A stretch of DNA of 38,966 bases from Planctomycetia bacterium (GTDB lineage: Bacteria > Planctomycetota > Planctomycetia > Pirellulales > UBA1268). The stretch spans positions 1-38,966 of the forward strand of contig RFRL01000008.1 in the NCBI GenBank assembly GCA_009924545.1, given 5' to 3'. Under the pieces are notes generated by a model, which did no database searches, was not told where the DNA came from, and worked only from the letters and a program-made list of their open reading frames with translations. Below, piece after piece: positions 16,878 through 25,743 of this stretch; the first letter of the stretch is position 1; every line of letters begins with the position of its first letter. The position numbers and the translations under genes were made by a program.

Positions 16878-17942
16878 ATGGTGAAGCAGCGGTGCAGGGG
16901 TCGGTCGATCGGCACGGCCCGTGGGTTTCGGGCCACACGGACGGTGGTGCTCATGGCCGCGGCGCTGGCGGCTAGCGGCGGTCGGGCCCGGGCCGACACC
17001 CCGGCCCCACCGGCGCGCCCCCGCTCGGTCGAAAGTGAATCGCCAGCCAACGAGCCGATCCTCGCCAATTGCCTGGTGTCGCTGGTAGAGGAGGCGAAGG
17101 TGCCGGCCCGGGAGGCGGGGGTGCTCGTGGCGCTCGACATCCGCGAGGGGGACACCGTCACCCGCGGGGCGGTGATCGCCAAGATCGACGACAGCCAACC
17201 GCAGTCGGAACGCCGCAAGGCCAAGGCCGAGCACGACCAGGCCCTCGCCAAGGCGGAGAGCGACGTCGACATCCGCTACTCCGTGGCCGCGGAGGCCGTC
17301 GCCCGCGCGGAACTGGAGAAGGCCAACGATGCAAATGTGCGCGCCCTCGGGGCGATCACCACCGTGGAGATCGAACGGTTGCGGCTCAACCAGCAGAAGA
17401 GCGAACTGTCGATCGAGCAGGCGCGGCTCGAGCAGAAGCTCGCCGGGCTGACCGCCACCGCCAAGGAGGTCGAGGTCGAAGCGGCCGGCGACGCCATCGC
17501 GCGACGTCTGGTCACCGCACCGCTCGACGGCGTGGTCGTGGAGGTCTTCCCCCACCGCGGCGAGTGGATGCAGCCGGGCGATCCGCTGGCGCGCGTCGTC
17601 CGGGCCGACACGCTCCGCGTCGAGGGCTACGTCGACTCCGCCCGCCACGATCCCGAGGCGGTCCGGGACCGGCCGGTGACGGTGGAGATCACCCTCGCCG
17701 ACAAGCGCGTGGAGACCTTCTCGGGAAGGATCGTGTTCACCAGTCCGATCGTGGAATCGGGCGGGGAATACCGGGTGTGGGCGGAGGTCCCCAACCGGGT
17801 CGCTCCCGGCTCCGGCACCTGGCTCATGCGCCCCGGTCAGACCGCCCGGATGACGATCCACTCCACCCAGGCGGCCCTCGCGCCGGTCCGCCGCGAGCTC
17901 ACCGCACCGGTGCCGGCCGACGGGCCCGCGCCGACGCGCTGA
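16878..17942 (+). CDS. HlyD-family periplasmic adaptor protein
   Basis: Predicted 354-residue membrane-fusion protein. The N-terminal signal sequence (TRTVVLMAAALAASGGRARA) ends near residue 40. Then comes the first lipoyl half (REAGVLVALDIREGDTVTRG), a long coiled-coil hairpin (about 105-200, rich in E/K/A: KAKAEHDQALAKAESDVDI), the second lipoyl half (RRLVTAPLDGVVVEVF) and a beta-barrel (LRVEGYVDSARHDPEAV), ending in a domain that includes MRPGQTARMTI. ATG 16878 is preferred because GGAGG at 16865-16869 gives good spacing. It lies 59 bases after the GAF-HlyD gene and 47 before the M50 gene, all co-directional, so it is probably the adaptor of that complex. Confidence 0.85.
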   Translation: MVKQRCRGRSIGTARGFRATRTVVLMAAALAASGGRARADTPAPPARPRSVESESPANEPILANCLVSLVEEAKVPAREAGVLVALDIREGDTVTRGAVIAKIDDSQPQSERRKAKAEHDQALAKAESDVDIRYSVAAEAVARAELEKANDANVRALGAITTVEIERLRLNQQKSELSIEQARLEQKLAGLTATAKEVEVEAAGDAIARRLVTAPLDGVVVEVFPHRGEWMQPGDPLARVVRADTLRVEGYVDSARHDPEAVRDRPVTVEITLADKRVETFSGRIVFTSPIVESGGEYRVWAEVPNRVAPGSGTWLMRPGQTARMTIHSTQAALAPVRRELTAPVPADGPAPTR

Positions 17943-17989
17943 CACACCGCCGGCCCCCCCTTGGGCGCCTCATTCGCTCCGGGATTCCC

Positions 17990-20224
17990 ATGTCCACCGC
18001 CGCCGACGCCTTCCGTTCCAGCACCACCCGGCCGATCGGATTGCGCCGCCGCGGCGATCTCGTCGCCAACCGGCAGGTCCACCAGGGCCAGGCCTGGTGG
18101 GTGGTGAAGGACCCGATCTCGCTCGCCTACTACCGCTTCCGCCCCGAGGAATACGCCCTCCTCGGCATGCTCGACGGCAAGGCGAGCCTCGAGGCGCTGC
18201 AGGCCCGCTTCGAGGAGAAGTTCCCGCCCCGGCGGATCGGCCTCGACGAACTGTCGCGCTTCGTCGCCACGCTCCACCGCAGCGGGCTGGTGATCGGCGA
18301 CCGTTCGGGACAGGGGCCGCAACTCTTCGAGCGCCGCCGCCAACGGCTGTGGCGGCAGTGGCAGGCGTGGCTGGCCAACATCATGGCGATGCGCTTCCGG
18401 GGCATCGACCCCGACCGCCTCCTCGAGCGCCTCGACCCGTGGTTCGGCTGGTTGTTCGCCCCGCCGGCGATCATGGCGATGATGGTCTTCGTGGCCTCCG
18501 CCGTGGCCCTCGTGCTCGTCAACTTCGACGACTTCCGCAGCCGCCTCCCCGCCTTCCAGGAGTTTTTCGCCTCGGGCAACTGGATGTGGCTCGCCGCCGC
18601 CCTGGCGTTCACCAAAGTGCTCCACGAGTTCGGCCACGGCCTGTCGTGCAAGCACTACGGCGGCGAGTGCCACGAGATGGGGGTGATGCTCCTGGTGTTC
18701 ACCCCCTGCCTCTACTGCGACGTGTCCGACAGTTGGATGCTGCCGAGCAAGTGGAAACGGGCGGCGATCGGCGCGGCCGGGATGTACGTCGAGCTGATCA
18801 TCGCCTCGATCGCCACCTACCTGTGGTGGAACTCCCACGCCGGCACGTTCAACCAACTGTGCCTCGACGTGATGTTCGTTTCGAGCGTGTCGACGATCCT
18901 GTTCAACGCCAATCCGCTGATGCGCTACGACGGCTACTACATCCTCTCCGACGTGCTCGAGATCCCCAACCTGCGGCAGAAGGCGAGCTCGATCCTCGGC
19001 CGAGTGACCAGCCACTGGTGCCTGGGGATCGAGCAGCCCGAGGATCCGTTCCTCCCGCGGCGCAACCGCTGGGCCTTCGCCACCTATGCCGTGGCCAGCA
19101 ATCTCTACGGTTGGATGGTGACGGCGTCGATCTTCCTGTTCGTGTGGAACGTCTTCAAACCCTACCGCCTGGAGGTGATCGGTCAGGTCCTCGCGGCCGG
19201 CGCCCTGTGGGGGCTGGTGGTCCGCCCGGTCCATGGCATGATCAAGTTCCTCAACGTGCCCGGGAGACGCGACGAAGTGAAGCCCCGCAACCTGGCCATC
19301 ACGCTCGCCGTCGTCGCGGCGGTGGTCGCGGCCCTCGCCTTCGTACCGCTGCCGCACCGCGTGTGGTGCCCGGTCGAGCTGCGGCCCCGCGGGGAAGAAA
19401 CGGTCTACGTGGCGGTGCCGGGGAGGCTCGAACGGATCGCGATCCGCCCCGGCGACCAAGTCAGCCGCGGGCAGGAATTGGCTCTCTTGTCGAGCGTCGA
19501 TCTCGATCTGGCGATCGCCGAACTGGAGGGTCGGGCCACCCAGCAGCGGACCCGGCTCACCAGCCTGCGCCGCGAGCGCTTCGAGGACCCGGCCGCCGGG
19601 CTCGAGGTGGGCACCGCCGAGGAGACGCTCAAGAGCCTCGAGGAGCAGCTGGAAGAGAAGCGGCGCGACCGCCGCGACCTGGTGCTGACGGCACCGCGGG
19701 ATGGCGTCGTCCTCCCCGCGCCGGCGGTGCCGCCCCCGGGAGACGATGGTGACCGCCTGCGCGGCTGGTCGGGGCACGTCCTCGACGAAACCAACCTCGG
19801 CGCCACCTTCGCCGAGGGCACGGTGCTGTGTCACGTGGGCGACAGCGGCGCGTTCGAGGCCGCGATGGTGATCGACCAATCCGAAGTGGAATTCGTGGAT
19901 CGCGCCCAGCCGGTGGAACTGAAGCTCGATGCCTTCCCCTGGAAGACCTTCACCGGGAGGGTCGAGGAACTGGCTGTCATGCAGTTGGCGGGCGGTGCCG
20001 AGCGCCTCAGCGTGAAGGCCGGCGGCCAGGTGCCCACGCAGACCGACGCCGCGGGGCGCGAGCGGCCGATCTCGACCAGCTACGAAGCCCTCATGCACCT
20101 CGACGACCCCGACGGCGTGCTCACGCCGGGAATGCGCGGCACGGCCCGGATTCGCGTCGGGGGCCGCACGGTGGGGCAGTGGCTGGTGCGCCTCCTCTGG
20201 CAGACGTTCAACTTCCGGATGTGA
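17990..20224 (+). CDS. PqqD-like / M50 metallopeptidase / HlyD fusion membrane protein
   Basis: Predicted 744-residue protein. Residues about 20-105 form a PqqD-like (RiPP recognition-type) winged helix: WWVVKDPISLAYYRFRPEEY, LLGMLDGKASLEALQARFEE. Residues about 155-390 form an M50/site-2-protease-like membrane domain with HEFGH (His212, Glu213, His216) and the second motif NPLMRYDGYY (Asp314 as likely third zinc ligand). Conserved cysteines lie in CLYCDVSDSW. After a further helix (about 425-445, LAITLAVVAAVVAALAFVPL) there is a HlyD-type lipoyl/coiled-coil/barrel region (ELRPRGEETVYVAVPGRLER, VLTAPRDGVVLPAPAV). It is related to annotated putative peptide zinc metalloproteases. Active-site residues are intact, so it may cleave or bind a membrane peptide, but no substrate is visible. 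ATG 17990 is chosen; the frame is open further upstream only as an antisense-like extension. Confidence 0.85.
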   Translation: MSTAADAFRSSTTRPIGLRRRGDLVANRQVHQGQAWWVVKDPISLAYYRFRPEEYALLGMLDGKASLEALQARFEEKFPPRRIGLDELSRFVATLHRSGLVIGDRSGQGPQLFERRRQRLWRQWQAWLANIMAMRFRGIDPDRLLERLDPWFGWLFAPPAIMAMMVFVASAVALVLVNFDDFRSRLPAFQEFFASGNWMWLAAALAFTKVLHEFGHGLSCKHYGGECHEMGVMLLVFTPCLYCDVSDSWMLPSKWKRAAIGAAGMYVELIIASIATYLWWNSHAGTFNQLCLDVMFVSSVSTILFNANPLMRYDGYYILSDVLEIPNLRQKASSILGRVTSHWCLGIEQPEDPFLPRRNRWAFATYAVASNLYGWMVTASIFLFVWNVFKPYRLEVIGQVLAAGALWGLVVRPVHGMIKFLNVPGRRDEVKPRNLAITLAVVAAVVAALAFVPLPHRVWCPVELRPRGEETVYVAVPGRLERIAIRPGDQVSRGQELALLSSVDLDLAIAELEGRATQQRTRLTSLRRERFEDPAAGLEVGTAEETLKSLEEQLEEKRRDRRDLVLTAPRDGVVLPAPAVPPPGDDGDRLRGWSGHVLDETNLGATFAEGTVLCHVGDSGAFEAAMVIDQSEVEFVDRAQPVELKLDAFPWKTFTGRVEELAVMQLAGGAERLSVKAGGQVPTQTDAAGRERPISTSYEALMHLDDPDGVLTPGMRGTARIRVGGRTVGQWLVRLLWQTFNFRM

Positions 20225-20250
20225 CCGGCCGCCGCGCGCCCGGGTGCCCC

Positions 20251-21126
20251 ATGGCCGATCCTGCCGGTAGGCTCGCCCGGATCACGCTCTATCCCGTCAA
20301 GAGCCTCGATGGCGTCGACGTCGGGTCGGGGCTGGTCCAGGCCGGTGGTGCGCTGGCCAACGACCGCCGCTGGCGCTTGGTGGATGCCGAGGGGCGGGTG
20401 GTCAACGCCAAGCGGACGCCGTGGCTCCACGCCGTCCGGGCGGAATACGATCTCGCCGCCCGGCGGATCCGCCTCCGCGTCGACGGCGCCGCTCCCCTGC
20501 CACCGGAGCGCCGGCCGGCCGCCGCCGAGTTTCCCCTCGTGCCGGGCCCCGCGGGCCCCTGCGCCTGGCTGGCGGAGGTACTGGGGCTCGACCTGCTCCT
20601 CGAGGAGCGGGCGGAAGGGGGCTTTCCCGACGACCGCGACGCCCCGGGGCCGACGCTCGCCGCGGCCGCCACCCTCGACACGGTGGCGGCGTGGTTCGGG
20701 CTGACCGGCGCGGAGACGCGACGGCGCTTCCGCGTGAACCTCGAGGTGGCCGGCCCCGACGCATTCTGGGAAGACACGCTCGCCTGCCCAGCGCGATCCG
20801 TGGCCCCGACGAACGCCGACATGGTCGCCGATCCGTACGCCGCGGCCGACCCGGTCGGACCGCGGTGCTTCGCCGTGGGGCAGCAGCAGTGGCGGGCCAC
20901 GGGCGTCTGCCGGCGCTGCCCGGTGCCGGGGCGCGACAGCGGCACCGGCCAGGAACACCACTTGTTCCGTGAGGTGTTCGAGGCCCGGCGCCGGGCGGCG
21001 CTCCGCCCCGACGTCGACAACTCCACCTGGACCCACACCTACCGGCTGGCGATCAACACCGTTGGTCTGTCGGGCCCGGGCCCCATCCACTGTGGCGACC
21101 CGGTGATCGTCCTCGCCCGCCGCTGA
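20251..21126 (+). CDS. MOSC domain protein
   Basis: Predicted 291-residue soluble protein with MOSC_N (ITLYPVKSLDGVDVGSGLVQ, then NDRRWRLVDAEGRVV) followed by a MOSC domain. The latter has RRRFRVNLEVAGPDAFWEDT and the cysteine-containing segment ATGVCRRCPVPGRDSGTG, matching the conserved RCxxPxxDxxTG pattern of this family. MOSC proteins bind molybdenum cofactor or act on N-hydroxylated compounds (mARC/YcbX types). No ferredoxin domain is fused. It follows the M50 gene by 26 bases on the same strand and ends 9 bases before the convergent beta-helix gene. Confidence 0.9.
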   Translation: MADPAGRLARITLYPVKSLDGVDVGSGLVQAGGALANDRRWRLVDAEGRVVNAKRTPWLHAVRAEYDLAARRIRLRVDGAAPLPPERRPAAAEFPLVPGPAGPCAWLAEVLGLDLLLEERAEGGFPDDRDAPGPTLAAAATLDTVAAWFGLTGAETRRRFRVNLEVAGPDAFWEDTLACPARSVAPTNADMVADPYAAADPVGPRCFAVGQQQWRATGVCRRCPVPGRDSGTGQEHHLFREVFEARRRAALRPDVDNSTWTHTYRLAINTVGLSGPGPIHCGDPVIVLARR

Positions 21127-21135
21127 GGGCAAGGC

Positions 21136-22476
21136 TCACTGCGGCGGCAGCGGCACCACCAGGGCGGGATCGTAGATCGGCTGCGGCGGGATGTAGGTGA
21201 TGTCGTCCCAGGTGAACTGACCCGGGACCTCGAAGATCCGGGCGTTGTTGTTGATCGCGCTGAGGTTGGCGCTGTCCGATGCCTTGATGTAGATGTCGCC
21301 GAAGCTCGGGTCGTAGACGACCGTGTCGGGGTCGGTGGCGGTGATCACACCCCAGGCGGCGCCGGTGTTGGTGAGGCGGATCGTGCCGCCGCTGATCGTC
21401 GTGCCGTCGCCCGACACGAGGCGATTGCCCACCATGTTGGCGTTGATGATCGCCCCCACCTGGTCGGCCACGGAGAGGCTGATACCGTCGCCACCGGTGA
21501 CGGTGCCGATGCGGTTGTCGGTGAGGGTGATGTCGAGGGTCTGACCGCCCACGGTGTAGCCATTGATCCCGATCGTCTCGCGCTCGAACGACGACTGCAC
21601 GACCTGGACCACCGAGTTGCCCGTCGCCGAGACACCGGCGTTGCCGTTCTGCTCGAAGCTGCTCTGGAACACCGCCAACTGGCCGCTGTCGACGGAGATC
21701 CCGGCGGCCCCCGAGTGGCTGATGCTCGAGTTGGTGACGTACACGCGGCCGTCGTTGTAGAGGTCCTTGACGAAGATGGCCGAGTTGGAGTTGTTCACGA
21801 ACGTCGAGTTGGTGACGTTGACCCTGGGATCGCCGCCGGCGCTGGTGATGACGGCGAGGCCGTCGTTGGTCATGTTCTGGACGGAAAGGTTCGAGAAGTT
21901 GAACTGGGCGCTGCCGCCGGCGAGATCCTGGATGAGGATGCCGCGCTGGTTGGGACCGCTGCCCAGCAACTGCACGTCGTTGACGATGCTGAAACCGCCG
22001 GCCGGGAGCCCCGCGCCGTCGGAGATCCCGATCGCGCTGCCGGTGACCGCGAGGTGATCGACGACCGCGCCGTTGCGGAGGGTGATCGCCGTCCCGGCAC
22101 CGTTGGCCAAGAGCGGATACTCGCTCGACGGGGTGGTGCCCCACAGCGGCACCAGGCCGCATTCGCTGGGCAGCCGCATGGCGGTGCCCTGACCGACCAG
22201 ATACTGGTTGTCGGCGGCGAAGGTGTAGCCGCCGCTGTAGGGGGTGACGGCACTGTTCCCCTGGTGGACGAAGATCACGTCGAAGGGCTGGTTCGCCACC
22301 GCCTGGGCGCCGGCGAGCGAATTGACAGGCGCCTCCGCCGTGCCCGCACCGCTGGTGGCCACCGAGTTGTCGACGTGGATCACCCGCCACGGGCTGCCGG
22401 TGAGCGGGTTGATCGCCTGCTCGGCCGCCTGGTACGCGCGGACGATGTGCTCGTTGCGCATCATCGGCTGTTCCAT
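21136..22476 (-). CDS. Beta-helix part of a surface protein, frame-broken
   Basis: This is the C-terminal part of a barrel/helix protein that spans 21136-23465. After the linker (MEQPMMRNEHIVRAYQAAEQ, VIHVDNSVATSGAGTAEAPV) come repeated parallel beta-helix coils of the form SxFxNNxNxGIxVxG, such as VNVTNSTFVNNSNSAIFVKD, VYVTNSSISHSGAAGISVDS and AVFQSSFEQNGNAGVSATGN, ending near LPPQ. These are typical of right-handed beta-helix passenger domains. No catalytic residues are recognised. The open frame continues upstream as RLTYRMGGSRRRTVAD, which is the expected end of the barrel encoded in another frame. The likely role is surface attachment or polysaccharide binding. Confidence 0.75.
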   Translation of the reverse strand: MEQPMMRNEHIVRAYQAAEQAINPLTGSPWRVIHVDNSVATSGAGTAEAPVNSLAGAQAVANQPFDVIFVHQGNSAVTPYSGGYTFAADNQYLVGQGTAMRLPSECGLVPLWGTTPSSEYPLLANGAGTAITLRNGAVVDHLAVTGSAIGISDGAGLPAGGFSIVNDVQLLGSGPNQRGILIQDLAGGSAQFNFSNLSVQNMTNDGLAVITSAGGDPRVNVTNSTFVNNSNSAIFVKDLYNDGRVYVTNSSISHSGAAGISVDSGQLAVFQSSFEQNGNAGVSATGNSVVQVVQSSFERETIGINGYTVGGQTLDITLTDNRIGTVTGGDGISLSVADQVGAIINANMVGNRLVSGDGTTISGGTIRLTNTGAAWGVITATDPDTVVYDPSFGDIYIKASDSANLSAINNNARIFEVPGQFTWDDITYIPPQPIYDPALVVPLPPQ

Positions 22477-23465
22477 CTGGTCGGCGACGGTGCGCCGCCG
22501 CGACCCGCCCATGCGGTAGGTGAGGCGAAGCCGGTCCAGTCGAAGTAGCTGTCGTTGTTGGCCTGGAGGGAGAAGTCCCAGTTCTCCATGAACGTCAGGT
22601 CGAGGCGGGTGTAGACACCGCCGAAGTACGGGACCACGTCCTTGCCGCTGGGGAGGTTGTAGCGAGCGTTGCCGAACGTGTAGCCGCCCACGCTCACCAT
22701 GCCGGCCCAGTCCGACAGGCCGGGCACGTACGCACCCACTTCGAGGTCGGCTCCGGCCAGGGCCGCAGTGATGCCCAGGTCGCACAACAGCGAGCTGCCC
22801 ACGTAGGGCCCGCTCACCGACGCGGTGGTGCCGACGGGGATGTAGCCGTTGCTGCGGAGGTTGCCCCAGTCGGTGAGGAACTCGCCCGAGATGCCCACCT
22901 GCTGGTACGCCTGGCCCCCGTTGACGAGATACGTGCCGGTGGTGTCGGTGATGACACTGTCGGCGTACATGTTCTGGTCGCCGTCGTAGTCCCAGTAGAC
23001 GCCGAGCCCCGCCAGGGCCCCGCCCCAGAACTGCTTGCGGACGAACCCGACGTTGGAGAAGAACCCGCCGTAGTTCGACAGGTGGCTGCGGAGGTCCGCC
23101 GACCAGAAGCCGCCCAGATCGTCCTCGGCGTAGGGGATGAAGGCCCCCAGGGTCATGTAGCTCCCCTGGTAGCCGAGGCCGCGGTCGGCGGCGTTGAGGC
23201 CGTAGTAAAACCAACCGGGCCCGTTGTTGTTGAGGTTGTTGAACCCGGCCGCCGCCCGGTTGACCACACCGCCGGCCGGAGCCATCGCCATCTGCCCGCT
23301 CTGCGCCTGGGCCCGGGCAGCCATGCCTCCCGCCCCGGTGAGGGCAAGGAGCAGGGCGGCGAAGGCCCGGCGGCGACGCTGGCGGCGCCGGCGTTCCCGG
23401 GAACCCGGGTTCTCCGTCCGCTCGTGGCCGACCGCGCTGACCGGATCGATGTCTGCGGTGCTCAT
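22461..23465 (-). CDS. Beta-barrel part of the same surface protein, frame-broken
   Basis: This is the N-terminal 776-residue-protein fragment. An arginine-rich signal region (RERRRRQRRRRAFAALLLAL...ARAQAQ) is followed by aromatic and glycine-rich alternating strands typical of an outer-membrane beta-barrel (GWFYYGLNAADRGLGYQGSY, LSNYGGFFSNVGFVRKQFWG, GLGVYWDYDGDQNMYADSVI, MENWDFSLQANNDSYFDWTG). At 22526/22527 the frame breaks: TGF should be followed by RLTYRMGGS, seen one frame over, if a C is missing in TTCCGCC. In this frame the ORF ends at 22461 in meaningless residues. The architecture is inverse-autotransporter-like, with barrel first and passenger second. ATG 23465 is chosen just before the signal sequence. 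Confidence 0.75.
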   Translation of the reverse strand: MSTADIDPVSAVGHERTENPGSRERRRRQRRRRAFAALLLALTGAGGMAARAQAQSGQMAMAPAGGVVNRAAAGFNNLNNNGPGWFYYGLNAADRGLGYQGSYMTLGAFIPYAEDDLGGFWSADLRSHLSNYGGFFSNVGFVRKQFWGGALAGLGVYWDYDGDQNMYADSVITDTTGTYLVNGGQAYQQVGISGEFLTDWGNLRSNGYIPVGTTASVSGPYVGSSLLCDLGITAALAGADLEVGAYVPGLSDWAGMVSVGGYTFGNARYNLPSGKDVVPYFGGVYTRLDLTFMENWDFSLQANNDSYFDWTGFASPTAWAGRGGAPSPTRWNSR

Positions 23466-23773
23466 GGCGCCTTGTTCCCGACGGTGGCCGGTTGTCCGGG
23501 CAGCAATGTCCCCGGCGAAGGTGCAACCGGCATGATCGTCAGGAGTGATCGACCCCACGCCACGGGATCCATGAGCATTTCCCGGACAAAGCCCGGAACC
23601 GAGGGAAATCGCCCCGTTTACCCCGTCCTCCCGGCCGCCGGACCGGTCCTGTCTTGCCCCGCATCCGGCCGAAGTGAACCGGATGGTGGGCACCTTCGTA
23701 CCCGGTTGTGGCGTGGTTGGCCGGGGCGCGATACCCTGAATCCTGGGAAAAATGGGGCGAGGAGGGGATTTCC
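23466..23773. other. Divergent intergenic region
   Basis: About 308 bases lie between the divergent surface-protein and subtilase genes. It contains an inverted repeat ATTTCCC (23577-23583) / GGGAAAT (23603-23609) and, near the subtilase start, a Shine-Dalgarno GGAGG at 23761-23765. No coding sequence is supported. It presumably holds both promoters, but clear -35/-10 elements were not recognised. Confidence 0.4.
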
Positions 23774-25705
23774 ATGCGTGCAGATCGGCGGCAACGGCGT
23801 CTCGACAAGCAGCGGCACCCCGGCCTCGAGGCCCTCGAACAGCGCGTCGTGATGGACGCCGGAGCCCCCTGGTCCGATCTCGTCGAGAGCGGATCCTTCT
23901 CCGGCACCCTCTCCCTGACCGCGGCCGCTGACGTCTCGGCCGTCGACTTCACCACGGGCACGTCGGGTGGTTTCACGGGCGGCGCCGGACTGGTCACCAC
24001 GCCGCCGGCCGCCCCTCCCACCCTGCAGATGACGGTGCAGCAGACCGTCACCCGCGGCTCGGCGGCGGCGTTCATCCTCACGCTGCCCGGCCCCGCCGGC
24101 CCCGGTGGGGCGAGCGTGTCGTTCCGCACCGCCGACATCGGCGCCAAGGCGGGGGTCGACTACCGGGCGAAGACCGGCCGGGTCACGTTCGCCCCGGGTG
24201 AATCGGTCAAGCAGGTCGCCGTCGAGACAATCGCCGGCCTGCCAGCCAGTTCGAAGCCGCTGACGATGGGCTTGGTGCTCTCGGAGCCGGTGGGAGTGAA
24301 GTTGGGAACCTCCCTCGCCGTGACCACGATCGTCAACCGTGAGCAGCAGTTCAACCGCATCTTCGGCTACGGACTGGTGAACGCGGCAGCGGCGGTGGCC
24401 CAGGCCTCGGGCCGCGTCGAGCCGTTTGCTCCGGTGCCCAACCTGGGGGGCAACGCCTGGGGCGAGGATCTCGTCAACGCCCCCGAGTCGTGGGCCAGTT
24501 CGTACACCGGCCGTGGCGTGGTGGTGGCGGTGATCGACTCCGGGGTCGATTACCGGCATCCCGACCTGGCGAGCAACATCTGGGTGAATCCGCGGGAGAT
24601 CCCGGGCGACGGCATCGACAACGACGGCAACGGGTTCGTCGACGACGTCCGCGGCTGGAACTTCAACGGCAACCTGGGCCGTGGCAGCAACGACCCGATG
24701 GACGACGACGGCCACGGTACCCACGTGGCCGGCACGATCGCCGCCCTGCGCAATGGCATCGGCGTGACCGGCGTGGCGCCCGACGCCAAGATCATGCCCC
24801 TCAAGGTCAAGAACCCCACTCCCCCCACCTTCGACGACTATCACAACTCCGTCGCCCAGGCGATCCGCTACGCCGTCGACAACGGGGCGCGCGTGATCAA
24901 CATGAGTATCCGCACGTTGCCCGACCTGTTCAGTCCGACGATCTACTTCGGCTCGCGGCCGGTCGCCGCGATCCAGGATGCGTTGGCCTACGCCGCCTCC
25001 CGCAACGTGATCGCGGTCATGGCTGCCGGCAATTCCCAGCAGAGTGCCAGCTTCTCCGGCTACCCCGAGGAAGCGGCCGTGCCGCTCTACCCGGCCCGCT
25101 ACTCGACGACGTACGGGCTGTCGGTCGGGGCCCTCGACCGGAACGGGCAGATCGCCTCGTTCTCCAACTATGCCGGCACGTCGCCGAGCCAGCACCAGGT
25201 GATGGCTCCGGGCGTCGACGTCTACTCGACCCTCCCCGGCGGCACCTACGGCGAGCTGAGCGGCACGTCGATGGCGTCGCCGCACGTGGCGGGAGTGGTC
25301 GCCTTGATGGTGGGCGCCAACCCGCGGATCACCTCCAACCAGGTGCGGTCGATCGTCACCAGCACGTCCCAGCGGCTCACCGGGGCGATCATCACCGCAC
25401 GGCCCAGCCGGGCGGCTTCGCTGCCGTTGCTCGCCGCAGCCCCCGGGATCGACCAGCCGATGTGGGTGGTACCGGGGAGCCCGGTGGCTGCCGCGGAGCC
25501 GACCCGACCGGTCGTGGCCCCGGTCGCTGCGACCGGAGCGGCGACCATCTCCCGGGCGGCGTTCGCTGCCGTGGGGGGTGACGACCTGTCGACCGCCCGC
25601 CGCCTGCGGCCGGGCAGCACCGCGGCGACGGTGGATCGGTCCACCGCGGCCGACGGTGGCCGCGTGGCCGATGGGTTGCTGCCGCGAACCGGGCTGAAGA
25701 ACTGA
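23774..25705 (+). CDS. Extracellular subtilisin-like (S8) serine protease
   Basis: Predicted 643 residues. There is no classic signal peptide; residues 18-28 (LEALEQRVVMD) are a variant of the LEPR-type N-terminal motif of planctomycete exported proteins. Residues about 80-188 resemble a Calx-beta domain (FRTADIGAKAGVDYRAKTGR, VTFAPGESVKQ). The S8 catalytic triad is intact: Asp255 (VIDSGVDYRHPDL), His314 (DGHGTHVAG) and Ser499 (GTSMASPHVAG), with the oxyanion Asn420 (MAAGNS). An IDNDGNGFVDD insertion (281-291) looks like a calcium-binding loop. A proline/alanine-rich tail follows the catalytic domain (about residue 540 onward). ATG 23774 is supported by GGAGG at 23761-23765. It is divergent from the surface-protein gene and could process exported proteins. 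Confidence 0.9.
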   Translation: MRADRRQRRLDKQRHPGLEALEQRVVMDAGAPWSDLVESGSFSGTLSLTAAADVSAVDFTTGTSGGFTGGAGLVTTPPAAPPTLQMTVQQTVTRGSAAAFILTLPGPAGPGGASVSFRTADIGAKAGVDYRAKTGRVTFAPGESVKQVAVETIAGLPASSKPLTMGLVLSEPVGVKLGTSLAVTTIVNREQQFNRIFGYGLVNAAAAVAQASGRVEPFAPVPNLGGNAWGEDLVNAPESWASSYTGRGVVVAVIDSGVDYRHPDLASNIWVNPREIPGDGIDNDGNGFVDDVRGWNFNGNLGRGSNDPMDDDGHGTHVAGTIAALRNGIGVTGVAPDAKIMPLKVKNPTPPTFDDYHNSVAQAIRYAVDNGARVINMSIRTLPDLFSPTIYFGSRPVAAIQDALAYAASRNVIAVMAAGNSQQSASFSGYPEEAAVPLYPARYSTTYGLSVGALDRNGQIASFSNYAGTSPSQHQVMAPGVDVYSTLPGGTYGELSGTSMASPHVAGVVALMVGANPRITSNQVRSIVTSTSQRLTGAIITARPSRAASLPLLAAAPGIDQPMWVVPGSPVAAAEPTRPVVAPVAATGAATISRAAFAAVGGDDLSTARRLRPGSTAATVDRSTAADGGRVADGLLPRTGLKN

Positions 25706-25709
25706 CCGC

Positions 25710-25736
25710 CCGCCGCCCCCCCACGGGGCGCGGCGG
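25710..25736. terminator. Possible bidirectional hairpin terminator
   Basis: CCGCCGCCCC (25710-25719) and GGGGCGCGGCGG (25725-25736) form a GC-rich stem with a two-base bulge, in the 38-base gap between the convergent subtilase and chemoreceptor genes. No T-run follows. The position between convergent genes is the main support. Confidence 0.35.
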
Positions 25737-25743
25737 CAGGGAT

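Noticed and set aside
17069-17989. Upstream extension of the M50 gene into the HlyD adaptor gene
   Set aside because: The extension is a frame shadow of the adaptor. The PqqD-like domain starts right after ATG 17990.
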